From JBCCXZ01 sp965228005 (lineage in GTDB: Bacteria > Planctomycetota > Planctomycetia > Pirellulales > Lacipirellulaceae), in NCBI GenBank assembly GCA_965228005.1, contig CBDDGV010000004.1, positions 868,001 to 932,000 on the forward strand: a stretch of 64,000 nt of DNA. The letters run 5' to 3'. Positions within the stretch are counted from its first letter, which is position 1. Every line of letters starts with the position of its first letter. Of the stretch, positions 43,562 through 52,439 are shown piece after piece. The position numbers and the translations under genes are program-made. The notes under the pieces are model-generated. The model searched no databases. It was not told the origin of the DNA and saw nothing but the letters and a program-made list of their open reading frames with translations.

Positions 43562-44938
43562 ATGACACTCCTCATCAAGAACGGCACGGTGGTGACGGCC
43601 GCCGAGAGCTACGCCGCAGACGTTTTGTGCGAGGGCGAGACGATCGCCGCGATCGGGTCCGGGCTCGAGGCCCCCGAGGGCGCCGAGGTGGTGGACGCCG
43701 CCGGCAAGTACGTGATGCCGGGGTTTATCGACCCGCACGTGCACATCTACCTGCCCTTCATGGGCACTTTTGCGAAGGACACGTACGACTCGGCGAGCCG
43801 GGCGGCCCTGGTGGGCGGCACGACGACGCTGATCGAGATGTGCTGCCCCAGCCGGCAGGAGGACCCGCTGGAGGGTTACGACCTGTGGCGCTCGAAGGCG
43901 GAGGGCGTGAGCGCGTGCGACTTCACCTTCCACATGGGGGTCACCCGGTTCGACGACGATACGCCGGCGAAGCTGAAGCGGATTGTCGACGACGGGGTGA
44001 CGAGCTTTAAGGTATTCCTGGCGTACAAGGGCTTCTTCGGGGTCGACGACGAAGAGCTGTACCAGACGCTCAAGCTGGCCAAGGAACTGGGCGTGGTGGT
44101 CACCGCGCACTGCGAGAACGAGACGCTGGTGGCCGAGCGTCAGCGTGAGCTGCTGGCCGACGGGAAGACGGGGCCGGAGTGGCACGAGCCCTCGCGGCCG
44201 GCGTCGGTCGAGACGGAGGGCGTGCACCACCTGGCGGCGTTCGCCGAGCAGACCGGGGCGAGCGTGTACGTGGTGCACACGAGCTGCCGGCCGGCGGTGG
44301 AGGCGGCCATGGCGGCGCGGGCGCGGGGCGTGGACATCACGATCGAGACGGTCATCCCCTACCTGGTGCTCGACAACACGTACGCCGAGAAGCCGGACTT
44401 CGAGGGCGCCAAGTACGTGATGTCGCCGCCGATCCGTTCGCAGGAACACCAGGACTACTTGTGGGCGGCGCTCGCGGACCGGACGGTGAGCACCGTCGCG
44501 ACCGACCACGCGCCGTTCGACTTCGCCGGCCAGAAAGAAATGGGTCGGGAGGACTTCACGCTGATCCCCAACGGCATCCCGTCGGTGGAGGACCGGGCGA
44601 ACCTGCTGTTCACGCACGGTGTGCAGCGGGGGCGGATCGACGTGCAGACGTTCGTCGACGCCGCGAGCACGCAGGCGGCGAAGGCCTTTGGGCTCTACCC
44701 GCGGAAGGGCGAAGTGGCGGTGGGCTCCGACGCCGACCTGGTGGTGTACGACCCCGAGTGGCGGGGGGCGATCTCCGCCGAGACGCAGCTCATGGACACC
44801 GACTACAGCGCCTTCGAGGGCTGGGAGCTGCAGGGTCGGCCGTCGTTGGTGACCGTCCGCGGCAAGGTGATGGCCCGCGACGGGGCGTTCGTTGGCGAGC
44901 TGGGGCACGGGCAATTCTTGAAGCGAGAGCCCAGATGA
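43562..44938 (+). CDS. hydA: Dihydropyrimidinase/hydantoinase
   Basis: 458 residues from ATG 43562. It carries the cyclic amidohydrolase zinc ligands: GFIDPHVHIY, the carbamylated lysine segment SFKVFLAYKG, TAHCEN, YVVHTSCRP and ATDHAPFDF. Length and motifs fit D-hydantoinase/dihydropyrimidinase. It opens dihydrouracil-type rings or hydantoins in the cytoplasm. The last four bases overlap the start of the phosphodiester glycosidase gene (ATGA). No other pyrimidine catabolism gene is adjacent, so allantoinase or a related activity cannot be ruled out. Confidence 0.88.
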   Translation: MTLLIKNGTVVTAAESYAADVLCEGETIAAIGSGLEAPEGAEVVDAAGKYVMPGFIDPHVHIYLPFMGTFAKDTYDSASRAALVGGTTTLIEMCCPSRQEDPLEGYDLWRSKAEGVSACDFTFHMGVTRFDDDTPAKLKRIVDDGVTSFKVFLAYKGFFGVDDEELYQTLKLAKELGVVVTAHCENETLVAERQRELLADGKTGPEWHEPSRPASVETEGVHHLAAFAEQTGASVYVVHTSCRPAVEAAMAARARGVDITIETVIPYLVLDNTYAEKPDFEGAKYVMSPPIRSQEHQDYLWAALADRTVSTVATDHAPFDFAGQKEMGREDFTLIPNGIPSVEDRANLLFTHGVQRGRIDVQTFVDAASTQAAKAFGLYPRKGEVAVGSDADLVVYDPEWRGAISAETQLMDTDYSAFEGWELQGRPSLVTVRGKVMARDGAFVGELGHGQFLKREPR

Positions 44939-45789
44939 GAGCGCTCTGCGCGGCGTTGTTATTTGGTTTCCTGTTGCCGGGCGTTGTCGCTCTTGCCGAG
45001 ACGGTCGCAGAGGTTGAGGTTGTTGCGCCGACCGGTCTGGCGTGGGACGCGAAGTTCCGAGGCGTCGATTATTCGACGTTCACGCTCGACGAGCCGCGGC
45101 CGATGGTTTGCCACGTGCTGCGGGTGGACCTGTCGGCCGACGGCGTGACGCTCATCACGAACGACGACAACGGCGACCGGCCCGAGGAGACCGACGGGGC
45201 TAAGACCAGCACGTTCGTGCGGCAGACCGGCTGCCAGGCGGCGGTGAACGGGGCTCCGTTCTGGCCGGTCCACGCGGAGGAAGGCCTGCCCCAGAACGTG
45301 GCGGGGATCGTCATCTCGGAGGGGGAGTTGGTGTCGCCGGACTTCAAGGGGCGGCCGGGGTTGTTGTACTTCCGCGACCGGCGCGCCGCGATCGGGCTGC
45401 CGGCGGAAGGGGACGACGTGGTGACGGCGGTCGGCGGGTTCTGGTCGGTGCTGCTTGACGGCGAGGTGTTGGACGTGGATGAGTCGGTCCACCCGAGGAC
45501 GGCGGCGGGCGTGTCGGCGGACGGCCGGACGGTGTGGCTGCTGGTGGTCGACGGGCGGCAGCCGGGTTACAGCGAAGGGGCGAGGAGCGACGAGTTGGGC
45601 TCGATCCTCGAATCGCTCGGCGCCGACGACGGGTTGAACCTCGACGGCGGCGGTACGACCGCGATGGCGATCGAAGGGTCCGACGGCGAGCCGGTGGTGC
45701 TGAACCGACCGATCAACGGCGGCGTGCCGGGGCAGGAGCGGGTCTCGGCGAGCCACCTGGGCGTGCGGACGGGGCGGCTTACGGATTGA
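44935..45789 (+). CDS. Exported phosphodiester glycosidase family protein
   Basis: 284 residues from ATG 44935, overlapping the previous stop by four bases. A signal peptide (ALCAALLFGFLLPGVVALA) precedes the NAGPA-type domain (phosphodiester glycosidase) with the motif NLDGGGTTAMA near the end, plus AAVNGAPFWP. This family removes GlcNAc-phosphate type caps or acts on wall polymers; the exact substrate is unknown. It is unusual after a cytoplasmic hydantoinase. The stop overlaps the convergent sigma factor gene by 11 bases. Confidence 0.85.
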   Translation: MRALCAALLFGFLLPGVVALAETVAEVEVVAPTGLAWDAKFRGVDYSTFTLDEPRPMVCHVLRVDLSADGVTLITNDDNGDRPEETDGAKTSTFVRQTGCQAAVNGAPFWPVHAEEGLPQNVAGIVISEGELVSPDFKGRPGLLYFRDRRAAIGLPAEGDDVVTAVGGFWSVLLDGEVLDVDESVHPRTAAGVSADGRTVWLLVVDGRQPGYSEGARSDELGSILESLGADDGLNLDGGGTTAMAIEGSDGEPVVLNRPINGGVPGQERVSASHLGVRTGRLTD

Positions 45790-47008
45790 TTGCGTCCGCA
45801 GCGGTCTTCGCGGCCTTGGCGGAGAGGTGCCTGCGGACGCTGGGGTCGGCGGCCAGCGCGGCGGCCTTGGTCAGAGCCTGCTGTGCCTTGGCTGATTCAC
45901 CCCGACGGCGATGGAGTTCTCCGCGGACGGCCCAGTAGGGTTGGAACGCGGCCAGTCGTTCGCCGGCTTCGCGATGGAGTTTTTCGAGTTCCTCCGATGC
46001 CCGTGTGAGGTCGCCGGTCTCGGCGATCGCGGCGACGCGGCCGACGGCGGCGCCGATTGACGGGGCGAGCCCCAGCAGCGCGTCATAGAAGCCAACAATC
46101 GAATGCCAGTTGTCCTCACCTTTGCGGAGCCGCGCGACGTGGGCCGACTGGATCGCCGCCTCGATCTGGAAACGGCCTGGACGGCGGGCGGCGGAGGCCT
46201 CGCGGAGCGCGGCTTCGGCCTGGTCGATCATCGTGGCGTCCCAACGCGTGCGGTTTTGCTCGTCGAGCGGGACGAACACGCCCTCGGCGTCGATGCGCGC
46301 GGCGGCGCGGGACTCGCAGTAGAGCCCTAGGGCGAGCAGGCCGCGGGGCTCGGGCTCGTTGGGGAGAAGGTCGGCGGTGATGCGGGCCAGCCAGATAGCT
46401 TCTTCGGCGAGGCGGCCGGCGGCGCCCTCGGCGTTCTGCTCGACGGCGTCGACCCCGGCGGTGAGGGCGGCGTAGATCGCGGAGAGCACCGTGGCCAGCC
46501 GGGGCCCGAGCTGCTCGCCCTCGGGCGTCTCGAGACGGATGCCGGCGTCGCGAATCTTGGCTTTGGCGCGGGTGAGCCGTTTTTTCAGCGCGGCTGGGCT
46601 CACCAGGAAGATCGAGGCGATGCGGTCTAGCTCCACGCCGAGCACGCACCGCAAGAGGAGCGGCGTGCGGGCGGCGGGGTCGATCGCCGGGTGGGCGCAT
46701 GCGAACAGCAGGGCGAGCCGCTCGTCGGGGATGGGGCCGTCGGGCGGGAGCGCGGCGATCGGGTCGAGCTCGTCGAGCGTCTGACGCCGGCGGCCGCGGC
46801 GGGCGTCGTCGATCAGACGCCGCCGGGCCGCGGTCAGCAGCCACGCGTCGGGGTGCTCGGGCACGCCGGTGCGGGGCCATGTTTCGAGCGCCTTGGCGAG
46901 CGCGTCGGAGACGGCGTCCTCGGCGGCGTGCAGGTCGCGGGTGGCGCGGCCGACCAGCGCGACGAGCTTGCCGTACGACTCGCGGGCGGCCCGCTCGACG
47001 GCTTCCAT
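45779..47008 (-). CDS. ECF42-type RNA polymerase sigma factor with C-terminal TPR-like extension
   Basis: 409 residues from ATG 47008, with AGGGG before it; the long upstream extension overlaps the DGPF gene and is unlikely. Sigma region 2 (AEDAVSDALAKALETWP, WLLTAARRRLIDDARR) and region 4 (LLRCVLGVELDRIASIFLVS, ALKKRLTRAKAKIRD) are followed by a roughly 220-residue helical extension, the layout of group ECF42. Members have no anti-sigma factor and are found with DGPF proteins, exactly as here: the YCII-related gene lies 10 bases upstream. The extension is thought to regulate activity. Confidence 0.9.
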   Translation of the reverse strand: MEAVERAARESYGKLVALVGRATRDLHAAEDAVSDALAKALETWPRTGVPEHPDAWLLTAARRRLIDDARRGRRRQTLDELDPIAALPPDGPIPDERLALLFACAHPAIDPAARTPLLLRCVLGVELDRIASIFLVSPAALKKRLTRAKAKIRDAGIRLETPEGEQLGPRLATVLSAIYAALTAGVDAVEQNAEGAAGRLAEEAIWLARITADLLPNEPEPRGLLALGLYCESRAAARIDAEGVFVPLDEQNRTRWDATMIDQAEAALREASAARRPGRFQIEAAIQSAHVARLRKGEDNWHSIVGFYDALLGLAPSIGAAVGRVAAIAETGDLTRASEELEKLHREAGERLAAFQPYWAVRGELHRRRGESAKAQQALTKAAALAADPSVRRHLSAKAAKTAADAINP

Positions 47009-47018
47009 CTGGCTTCCC

Positions 47019-47378
47019 CTAACCTTCCGACCTGGGCGGCAGCACCGGTCGGACCTCGACCTTGCCTCCGGGCGAAGGGATCTTGGCCGCCCAGGCAAGG
47101 GCGTCGTCGAGCGAGTCAACTTCGATCAGAAAGAAGCCGCCGAGCTGTTCTTTGCTGTCGGCAAACGGGCCGTCGTGCACCTCGTGGCCGCCCTCGGCGA
47201 GGGTGACGGTGGTCGCCTTGTCGGGCGTCTCGAGCCCGGCGCCGCCGCGCATGATGTCGGCGTCGATCACGGCCTGCGAGTAGGCGTACCAGGCGTCCCA
47301 GTAGGCGGGGGCGTGTTCGGGGGAGGTGCGTTTGGCCATCTCCTCGGGCTGTTCGTGGATGATCAGTGCGTACTGCAT
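47019..47378 (-). CDS. YCII-related DGPF-domain protein, partner of the ECF sigma factor
   Basis: 119 residues from ATG 47378. A ferredoxin-like fold with the HDGPFADSKEQLGGFFLIEV motif and DALAWAAKIPSPGG fits the YCII/DGPF family. In ECF42 gene pairs this protein is the usual target or effector gene. It lies 10 bases before the sigma gene and shares its strand, so both are in one transcript. Confidence 0.9.
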   Translation of the reverse strand: MQYALIIHEQPEEMAKRTSPEHAPAYWDAWYAYSQAVIDADIMRGGAGLETPDKATTVTLAEGGHEVHDGPFADSKEQLGGFFLIEVDSLDDALAWAAKIPSPGGKVEVRPVLPPRSEG

Positions 47379-47640
47379 CGGTCGGTTCTCACTGCGTTGC
47401 GGTTTGTGACGGGCGCCACCGGCGGGCGCCTCTACCCGGGAGACGAACCCGAGGCGGGCGTGGGGACACGATTCTGCGAGAAATCGTTGAGAGGGTCAAA
47501 GACCGGTCGCTCTCCGGCGCCTGCGGACGCTCACATGGGGGCCGGTCTGCGGCTTGTGGCCTATGTTTGAGGACAGGCTCCTCTCGCCCGTGTGGGCGGC
47601 ATCCGAGACCGCCCGTCGATCCTAACCGAGGCCCGGCGCG

Positions 47641-48444
47641 ATGATCCTCAAGTTCCTCAAGCGTTGCTTCTTGGCTTGCGTGTTGTTGGCGACTGTCGCC
47701 GCGGGGACGGTGGTCGGCTGCGTCGTGCTGGCCTGCACGTCGCCCGGTTTCTACAAGGCGGCGCTCGCGGAGCCCGCGGACGCGGCGGACGTCAAGGCCG
47801 CGATGGCCGAGGTCGACCAGACGTTCCGGTCGCTTGAGATGTTCCTCAAGCTCGACGGCGAGCAGTACGACGCGCTGCGAGCGCTGCCCGCTCAGGCGTT
47901 CGCCCCCAAGGCGGTTGCGAAGAACGAGACCGAGGGCGAAGTGCTCGAAGCGCTGGACACGATCCGCCACTCGAAACTAGTCACACGCGATACGTTCACG
48001 TTCTCGTTGACCGAGCGGCAGCTCAACGCCTTCTTGAGCGAGGAGATCGGCGCCAAGGACAAGGACGTGCGGGAGCCGCGTGTCTCGTTCGAGGGCGGGA
48101 TGGTCCGCTGCGGCGTGACGGTGTCGTCGCCCGCGGGGGACTTGGTTCTGTCGCTGGACGGTGAGCTCTCCAAGTCGAAAAAGACGAGCCTCGACTTCGA
48201 GCTGCACGCGGCCCGCGTCGGCCGGTTACCTCTGCCAGCGGGGAGGCTGCTGAAGCTGTTCGCGCAGACCAACCCGCAGCTGCCCCGAGGCGTGCGGCTG
48301 GACGTCGCCGGCGCCTGGCCGGTGCTGTCGATCACCGCGATGCCCGCCCGCAGCCAGGTGCAGGTTGACTCGGTACGGATCGCCGACGGGGCGCTGCACA
48401 TGGTTGTGCGTCGCTCGGGCGGGGCCGTAGTGGCAGCAAACTAG
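47641..48444 (+). CDS. Membrane-anchored hypothetical protein
   Basis: 267 residues from ATG 47641. The N-terminal helix (FLACVLLATVAAGTVVGCVV) is a membrane anchor. The rest alternates helix and beta strand ('SLTERQLNAFLSEE', 'GDLVLSLDGELSKSKK', 'RGVRLDVAGAWPVLSITA'), reminiscent of the DUF2140/YpmS lipid-binding shape in which a short helical motif precedes long beta strands, but I cannot assign a family. It stands alone, 262 bases from the DGPF gene (divergent) and 24 from the convergent PEP-CTERM gene. Confidence 0.6.
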   Translation: MILKFLKRCFLACVLLATVAAGTVVGCVVLACTSPGFYKAALAEPADAADVKAAMAEVDQTFRSLEMFLKLDGEQYDALRALPAQAFAPKAVAKNETEGEVLEALDTIRHSKLVTRDTFTFSLTERQLNAFLSEEIGAKDKDVREPRVSFEGGMVRCGVTVSSPAGDLVLSLDGELSKSKKTSLDFELHAARVGRLPLPAGRLLKLFAQTNPQLPRGVRLDVAGAWPVLSITAMPARSQVQVDSVRIADGALHMVVRRSGGAVVAAN

Positions 48445-48468
48445 ACGCCGGTGCTGCCCGCCGGGTCT

Positions 48469-49197
48469 TCAGGACCGGCGACGCGGGGTCAGCGCCAGGA
48501 CGCTGAGCAGCATGACTAGCGACGCCGGCTCGGGCACGGGCGTCACGGTTACGACAAAGTTGTCCACGTCAATCACGTATAGCTCGTTGCCGAAGAACAC
48601 GTCGGCGAACGATGTAAACCCAAACCCGAAGCTGAGCGGGTCAGAGCCGGCGAAGTCACGGCCGCTGGCCCCACTCTGAGTAACGCCGGTCAGCGTGTAG
48701 GTGTTCCACTCCCCGTCGCTGTTGATGGGGAGAAAGCCGCCCCCGCCGTTGGCTACGCTGCCGCCACTCGAATCGCTGATCTCGAAGAAGAGAGAGTCGA
48801 TCGGATCACTGGTCCGCACGTCCAACGAGAAGCTGATGGACTGGATCTCGCCCTCGAGCGAAGGCGTGTAGGATGCAGTGAGGTCGCTGAAGAACGACTG
48901 GAGTGACGTGGCGGTGTCGCCGTTGATCGGGTCGCCGAACTCGTCGCGATCTACGTCGTGGTCGTGCCACAACTCACCGTAGGCACCCGGGTTGCCATCC
49001 AATAGGATCGTGTTGTTATAGAACGCGGAGCTTACGTCGTCGGGGTTGCCAAATGAGTCTGCGTCGTTGAAGAACGAGCTGCTGTAGCTTGGGCTGTCGA
49101 ACGTGTCGTTCAGCACCGTTGTGCTCGCGCAGGCCGAACCCACAGCACCCAGCGACACCAAGGTCGCGGACAAGATAATCGACAGTCGCATCAGCAT
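48469..49197 (-). CDS. PEP-CTERM exported protein of unknown function
   Basis: 242 residues; start at ATG 49197 or the next in-frame ATG 49191. Signal peptide MRLSIILSATLVSLGAVGSACA. The mature part is Ser/Asp/Gly-rich and beta-strand rich (SISFSLDVRTSDPIDSLFFE), consistent with a lectin-like sandwich. The tail VPEPASLVMLLSVLALTPRRRS is a complete PEP-CTERM signal, so exosortase would process it. Third such protein is at 50433. Confidence 0.8.
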   Translation of the reverse strand: MLMRLSIILSATLVSLGAVGSACASTTVLNDTFDSPSYSSSFFNDADSFGNPDDVSSAFYNNTILLDGNPGAYGELWHDHDVDRDEFGDPINGDTATSLQSFFSDLTASYTPSLEGEIQSISFSLDVRTSDPIDSLFFEISDSSGGSVANGGGGFLPINSDGEWNTYTLTGVTQSGASGRDFAGSDPLSFGFGFTSFADVFFGNELYVIDVDNFVVTVTPVPEPASLVMLLSVLALTPRRRS

Positions 49198-49695
49198 TCT
49201 CCGATCACAGTTGATTCAGTACTTCCCGGTTCACAGCACGTATGCCACGTCTCGAAGGCCGCCCTGCAAACTCGATGCTGGGGTCCGGTCCTCTTGTCGC
49301 ATCATTGTGATATGAGGGGGCCGCTGCTCAAACCCCCTAACTTCACGGTTGGGTATCCCGGATTCACTGCTTTACTCATTATGGCTGCCTGGCTGTGACT
49401 TCGGCTAACCACATAGGCCGCCGAGGCCGCCTTCGGTACTGCGGAGAAGAGTCATTGATCGGCTGCGACCTTTATCGCCGGCCCTGCAAGAAACCCCTCC
49501 TAGGCCTCTTACGCACGGCGATCAAGAAGGGTAAGGGAGGCGAACAACGTTCGAGGCGCGATGCCGGTGTTGCCTGCAGCGGGACTGCTAGCGGCCGTGA
49601 GGATCCCCGTTGTTGGGCTGGCCCGAGGGGCATAGTTTATCCGCGACCGGGCGACCCGCTCGGGCGTGGTACCCAGACCCGGAAGGCAGACCGCT
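49198..49695. other. 498-base spacer, no gene seen
   Basis: This divergent spacer lies between the PEP-CTERM gene and the methyltransferase gene. The open frames that cross it have no supported start or family. No repeat copy or clear RNA structure was recognised. Confidence 0.4.
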
Positions 49696-50319
49696 ATGGA
49701 AGGCATATTCGACGAGATCTACCGCACCAACGCCTGGAACGACGGCTCGGGCCAGGGTTCGGTGATGAAGCACGTGCGCGGATACGCGCGGTTCCTCGAA
49801 CGGTTTGTCCGCGAGCGGGGCGTGCGTTCGGTGGTCGACATGGGCTGCGGCGACTGGCAGTTCTCGCGGACCATCGACTGGGGCGGGGCCGGCTACCACG
49901 GGTTCGACGTGGTGGCCTCGGTGATCGAGCAGAACCGGCGCGAGCACGCCCGCGAGGGCGTGGCGTTCTCCCACTACTCGGGCGACCCGGCGGAGCTGCC
50001 GGCCGCCGATTTGTTGATCGTGAAGGACGTGCTGCAGCACCTCTCGAACGAACGGGTGCACGCGCTGCTGCCCCACGTGAGCCGGTACCGCTGGGCGCTG
50101 CTGACCAATTGCGTCGACCCGTGGGGCGAGACGGTTAACGGCGACACCGAAGACGGCGGCTTCCGCTACCTCGACCTCCGCCGGGCGCCGTTCCACCTGG
50201 ACGCGGAGGAGGTGTACGTCTTCTCGAAGCGGATGTTCCCGCTGCGTCGGTTGGTGCAGCGGCCGCGTTGGCGGAAGCGGGTGCTGCTGGCGGAAAACGC
50301 GGGGGCGGCGTTGTCTTGA
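49696..50319 (+). CDS. Class I SAM-dependent methyltransferase
   Basis: 207 residues from ATG 49696, GGAAGG upstream. Motif I is VVDMGCGDWQF; later strands YHGFDVV and LLIVKDVLQHLS match the acidic loop and post-motif regions of class I methyltransferases. It is a small-molecule or uncharacterised type; no substrate can be read. It is followed at once by a paired-hairpin repeat (50331). Confidence 0.8.
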   Translation: MEGIFDEIYRTNAWNDGSGQGSVMKHVRGYARFLERFVRERGVRSVVDMGCGDWQFSRTIDWGGAGYHGFDVVASVIEQNRREHAREGVAFSHYSGDPAELPAADLLIVKDVLQHLSNERVHALLPHVSRYRWALLTNCVDPWGETVNGDTEDGGFRYLDLRRAPFHLDAEEVYVFSKRMFPLRRLVQRPRWRKRVLLAENAGAALS

Positions 50320-50330
50320 GAATAGGGGGG

Positions 50331-50407
50331 GTGGCACTGGCGTCTCGCCAGTGCAGTGCCACGAGCTGGTCATCTGTTGGAGAGCACTGGCAAGATGCCA
50401 GTGCCAC
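50331..50407. repeat. Paired-hairpin repeat, copy 2
   Basis: Same two stem-loops as at 42043, with a spacer of different sequence between them. Lies 12 bases after the methyltransferase stop and before the convergent protease gene, so it could also end both transcripts. Confidence 0.8.
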
Positions 50408-50432
50408 GCACAGGCCGAGAGAACACAGGAGC

Positions 50433-51611
50433 CTAGTGCAGCGGTCGTCGTCTTGAGCCGATGGCTCCGAGTGCGAGTACCCCCATTGCGAAGGAGCTTG
50501 GCTCGGGGATGGTGGCCGCCTCGATGAAATCGAGGTAGCTGTTGACGAGCATCCCGCCGCCGAGCGAGTCGAACTCGCCGTTGCCGCTGCCGAACGAATT
50601 GATCCCGAAGACGGTCAACTCTTCCGCTTCGATCGTGCCGTCGCCGTCGTCGTCCCAGATGAAGCTGGGGCCGCCGGAGTCGCCCGGCGCCACGGTGGTC
50701 TCGACCTCGTTCCCGAGCGTCGGCAGGCCGTCGACTCCCGTGCCGACGGGGCCGTCGAAGTCCCACAAGTAGGCTTCTCGCGCCGTGCCCGGCGCCTCGT
50801 CGTCGGTGAGGAATTGGGAGGCCAGGTTCTCGCCGGTACGCTTCACGAAGAAGTCGGCCGAGCCTGGTACCGTGCCGGAGATGCCGTCGCCCGTTTCCCC
50901 GTAGCCGACCATCGTCACCTGTGTGATGAATTCAAACGGCTGGTCGTCGAGTGCGTAGACAGGGATGCCCGAGGGGATCGGCGTGCTCAGCTCAAGCACG
51001 GCGATGTCGTCGTTGAGTGAGGGAGCGGCCTCGCTTGCCGGGGCGTTGATGTTCAGGAAGCCATTCCAGTCGGGGTGGAGGATGGCCTCCGCCACGCCGC
51101 GGAGGGTCGCGCCCGCCACGTCGGAAGCGGGGTTGTCTTCGTTGAAGACGACAACCGTGCCGTCGATGTCGACGTCGACGACCCCGTCGCCGGTTTCGTT
51201 GCCGGACGGGTCTTCGCCGCCGAACAGGTCGAGGCAGTGGGCGGCGGTGAGGATGTGGCGGGGACCGATGGCCACTCCGCTGCAGAGGACGGCCCCGCCG
51301 CTGAACAGGGGGATGCTGATGCTCACGACGCCGGCAAAGGGGGAGTCGGGCACGTTCGGGTCGACGTGCATCGCTGGAGAGTCGGGCGGGGCTCCGTTGG
51401 GGTCGCCGACAATCACCACGGGGGAGAACTCCGTGGTTCCACCCGAGTAGAGGGTCGTGGAGTTGTTGAGCCGATCGGCCCACGCTTGGCAGGGCGATAG
51501 CATCCCTAGGGTTGCGACGAGCAGAAAATTAAGGGAAGAGTTGCCCCTCAAACCGAGGGCACGGGAAGGGCGCACCGCTACGCGGTGAATCGACTGGGGA
51601 GTGGGGATCAT
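50433..51611 (-). CDS. Trypsin-like serine protease with PEP-CTERM tail
   Basis: 392 residues. A signal peptide follows a basic N-terminus (LNFLLVATLGMLSPCQAWA). The S1 catalytic triad is complete: ILTAAHC (His), LNDDIAVLEL (Asp) and APGDSGGPSF (Ser). The C-terminus IPEPSSFAMGVLALGAIGSRRRPLH is a PEP-CTERM sorting signal. It would be an exported, cell-envelope-associated protease. The first stretch before the signal is 26 residues long, so the start may be internal. Confidence 0.88.
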   Translation of the reverse strand: MIPTPQSIHRVAVRPSRALGLRGNSSLNFLLVATLGMLSPCQAWADRLNNSTTLYSGGTTEFSPVVIVGDPNGAPPDSPAMHVDPNVPDSPFAGVVSISIPLFSGGAVLCSGVAIGPRHILTAAHCLDLFGGEDPSGNETGDGVVDVDIDGTVVVFNEDNPASDVAGATLRGVAEAILHPDWNGFLNINAPASEAAPSLNDDIAVLELSTPIPSGIPVYALDDQPFEFITQVTMVGYGETGDGISGTVPGSADFFVKRTGENLASQFLTDDEAPGTAREAYLWDFDGPVGTGVDGLPTLGNEVETTVAPGDSGGPSFIWDDDGDGTIEAEELTVFGINSFGSGNGEFDSLGGGMLVNSYLDFIEAATIPEPSSFAMGVLALGAIGSRRRPLH

Positions 51612-51953
51612 TAGCGGCTCTCTCTGAGGTGACGCCCTGGAGCGGGCGGTTCCACTGGCGCAGCGATAAGGAGTGCGTGGCTAGGCAGACGAGGAGAGAC
51701 TCCGCGGGGGGAGTCCGGTTGGAGGTTCCATTGTCAATGCAGCCTCGTAGGCCCGAGGATATTCGGCGTTTCACTCCGGGGCAACGAAATTGCAAGCGTG
51801 CGGTTCATCTCCGGGGCGTTGGATAGCCCGGTGCGCTTGCACTCAGCAGCCCGATGGCTACGGAGTGCCGCAGCCGCTGGCGATGCGTCAAGCATCGACG
51901 GAGACATTGTTGTTGAGCTCATGCGCCGTTGTGCAAGAAGCTGGCCAAGGGCG

Positions 51954-52025
51954 TCACAGGCGTTTCGCCAGTGCTGTGTTAGGTACGAGGCTACTCTGGA
52001 GAGCACTGGCAAGATGCCAGTGCCA
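51954..52025. repeat. Paired-hairpin repeat, copy 3 (degenerate left arm)
   Basis: The right stem-loop GCACTGGCA-AGA-TGCCAGTGC is intact. The left one reads GGCGTTTCGCCAGTGC, with lost pairing. It abuts the glnA remnant at 52034. Confidence 0.75.
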
Positions 52026-52033
52026 GCCTCATC

Positions 52034-52156
52034 TCACACATCGTAGTACAAACAGAACTCATGCAGGTGCGGCCGCAAGGCTAAAGCATACACCCCGTTC
52101 TCGCGTTCGTACGAAACCCACGTATTAGGCACGTCGTGGGTGAAGACGTCGCCGCG
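52034..52156 (-). pseudogene. Fragment of a glutamine synthetase I gene (last 41 codons)
   Basis: The 123 bases align without gaps to the last 123 bases of glnA (53340-53462). By hand I count 100 identical positions. Reading the minus strand gives RGDVFTHDVPNTWVSY..., then ...LRPHLHEFCLYYDV and a stop, versus HDVLHTWVSY... and LRPHPYEFCLYYDV in glnA. The frame is still open but there is no start and homology ends at 52156, so it is a remnant. It sits 13 bases beyond the 85-aa gene of the cold-shock group. Confidence 0.85.
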
Positions 52157-52169
52157 CTGATCGGCGGCG

Positions 52170-52427
52170 CTACTTGAGCCGTTTCATCGCCGAGAACCCG
52201 GACGGCGTGAGGGAGTACGCCCCTGCGAAATCTTCTCGGCTGAGAAGGTCACGATCGCACATGCGTTCGAGGGCGGCTTTCTTCCTGTCGAGGTCCTGCC
52301 CCGAGAAGCAGAGCATCTTGCCGGGGGTCATGAGGTACTGTCGGAAGGTCTGCAGCACCCGTTGTTCGGGGTCGTCGACCGCCGGCGATTCGTCCGCAAA
52401 GGGCGCGCTCTGTTTGCTGTGGTTCAT
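52170..52427 (-). CDS. Small protein, 85 residues, winged-helix-like
   Basis: 85 residues from ATG 52427. The C-terminal half (KKAALERMCDRDLLSRED, then AYSLTPSGFSAMKRL) resembles a winged helix in which a helix pair is followed by a TPSG wing, as in small DNA-binding proteins. I do not know its family. It follows the 50-aa gene by 12 bases on the same strand as the cold-shock gene, so all three may form an operon. Confidence 0.6.
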   Translation of the reverse strand: MNHSKQSAPFADESPAVDDPEQRVLQTFRQYLMTPGKMLCFSGQDLDRKKAALERMCDRDLLSREDFAGAYSLTPSGFSAMKRLK

Positions 52428-52439
52428 GGCTCGGTTACC

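Larger units (their letters stand above)
51612..52169. other. Spacer with a repeat copy and a glnA remnant
   Basis: No intact gene is seen. It holds the third paired-hairpin repeat (51954-52025) and the decayed end of a glutamine synthetase gene (52034-52156). Confidence 0.6.

Noticed and set aside
49395..50138. Open plus-strand frame across the methyltransferase start
   Set aside because: Arg/Gly-rich product in a different phase; the methyltransferase has motif I and a ribosome site.
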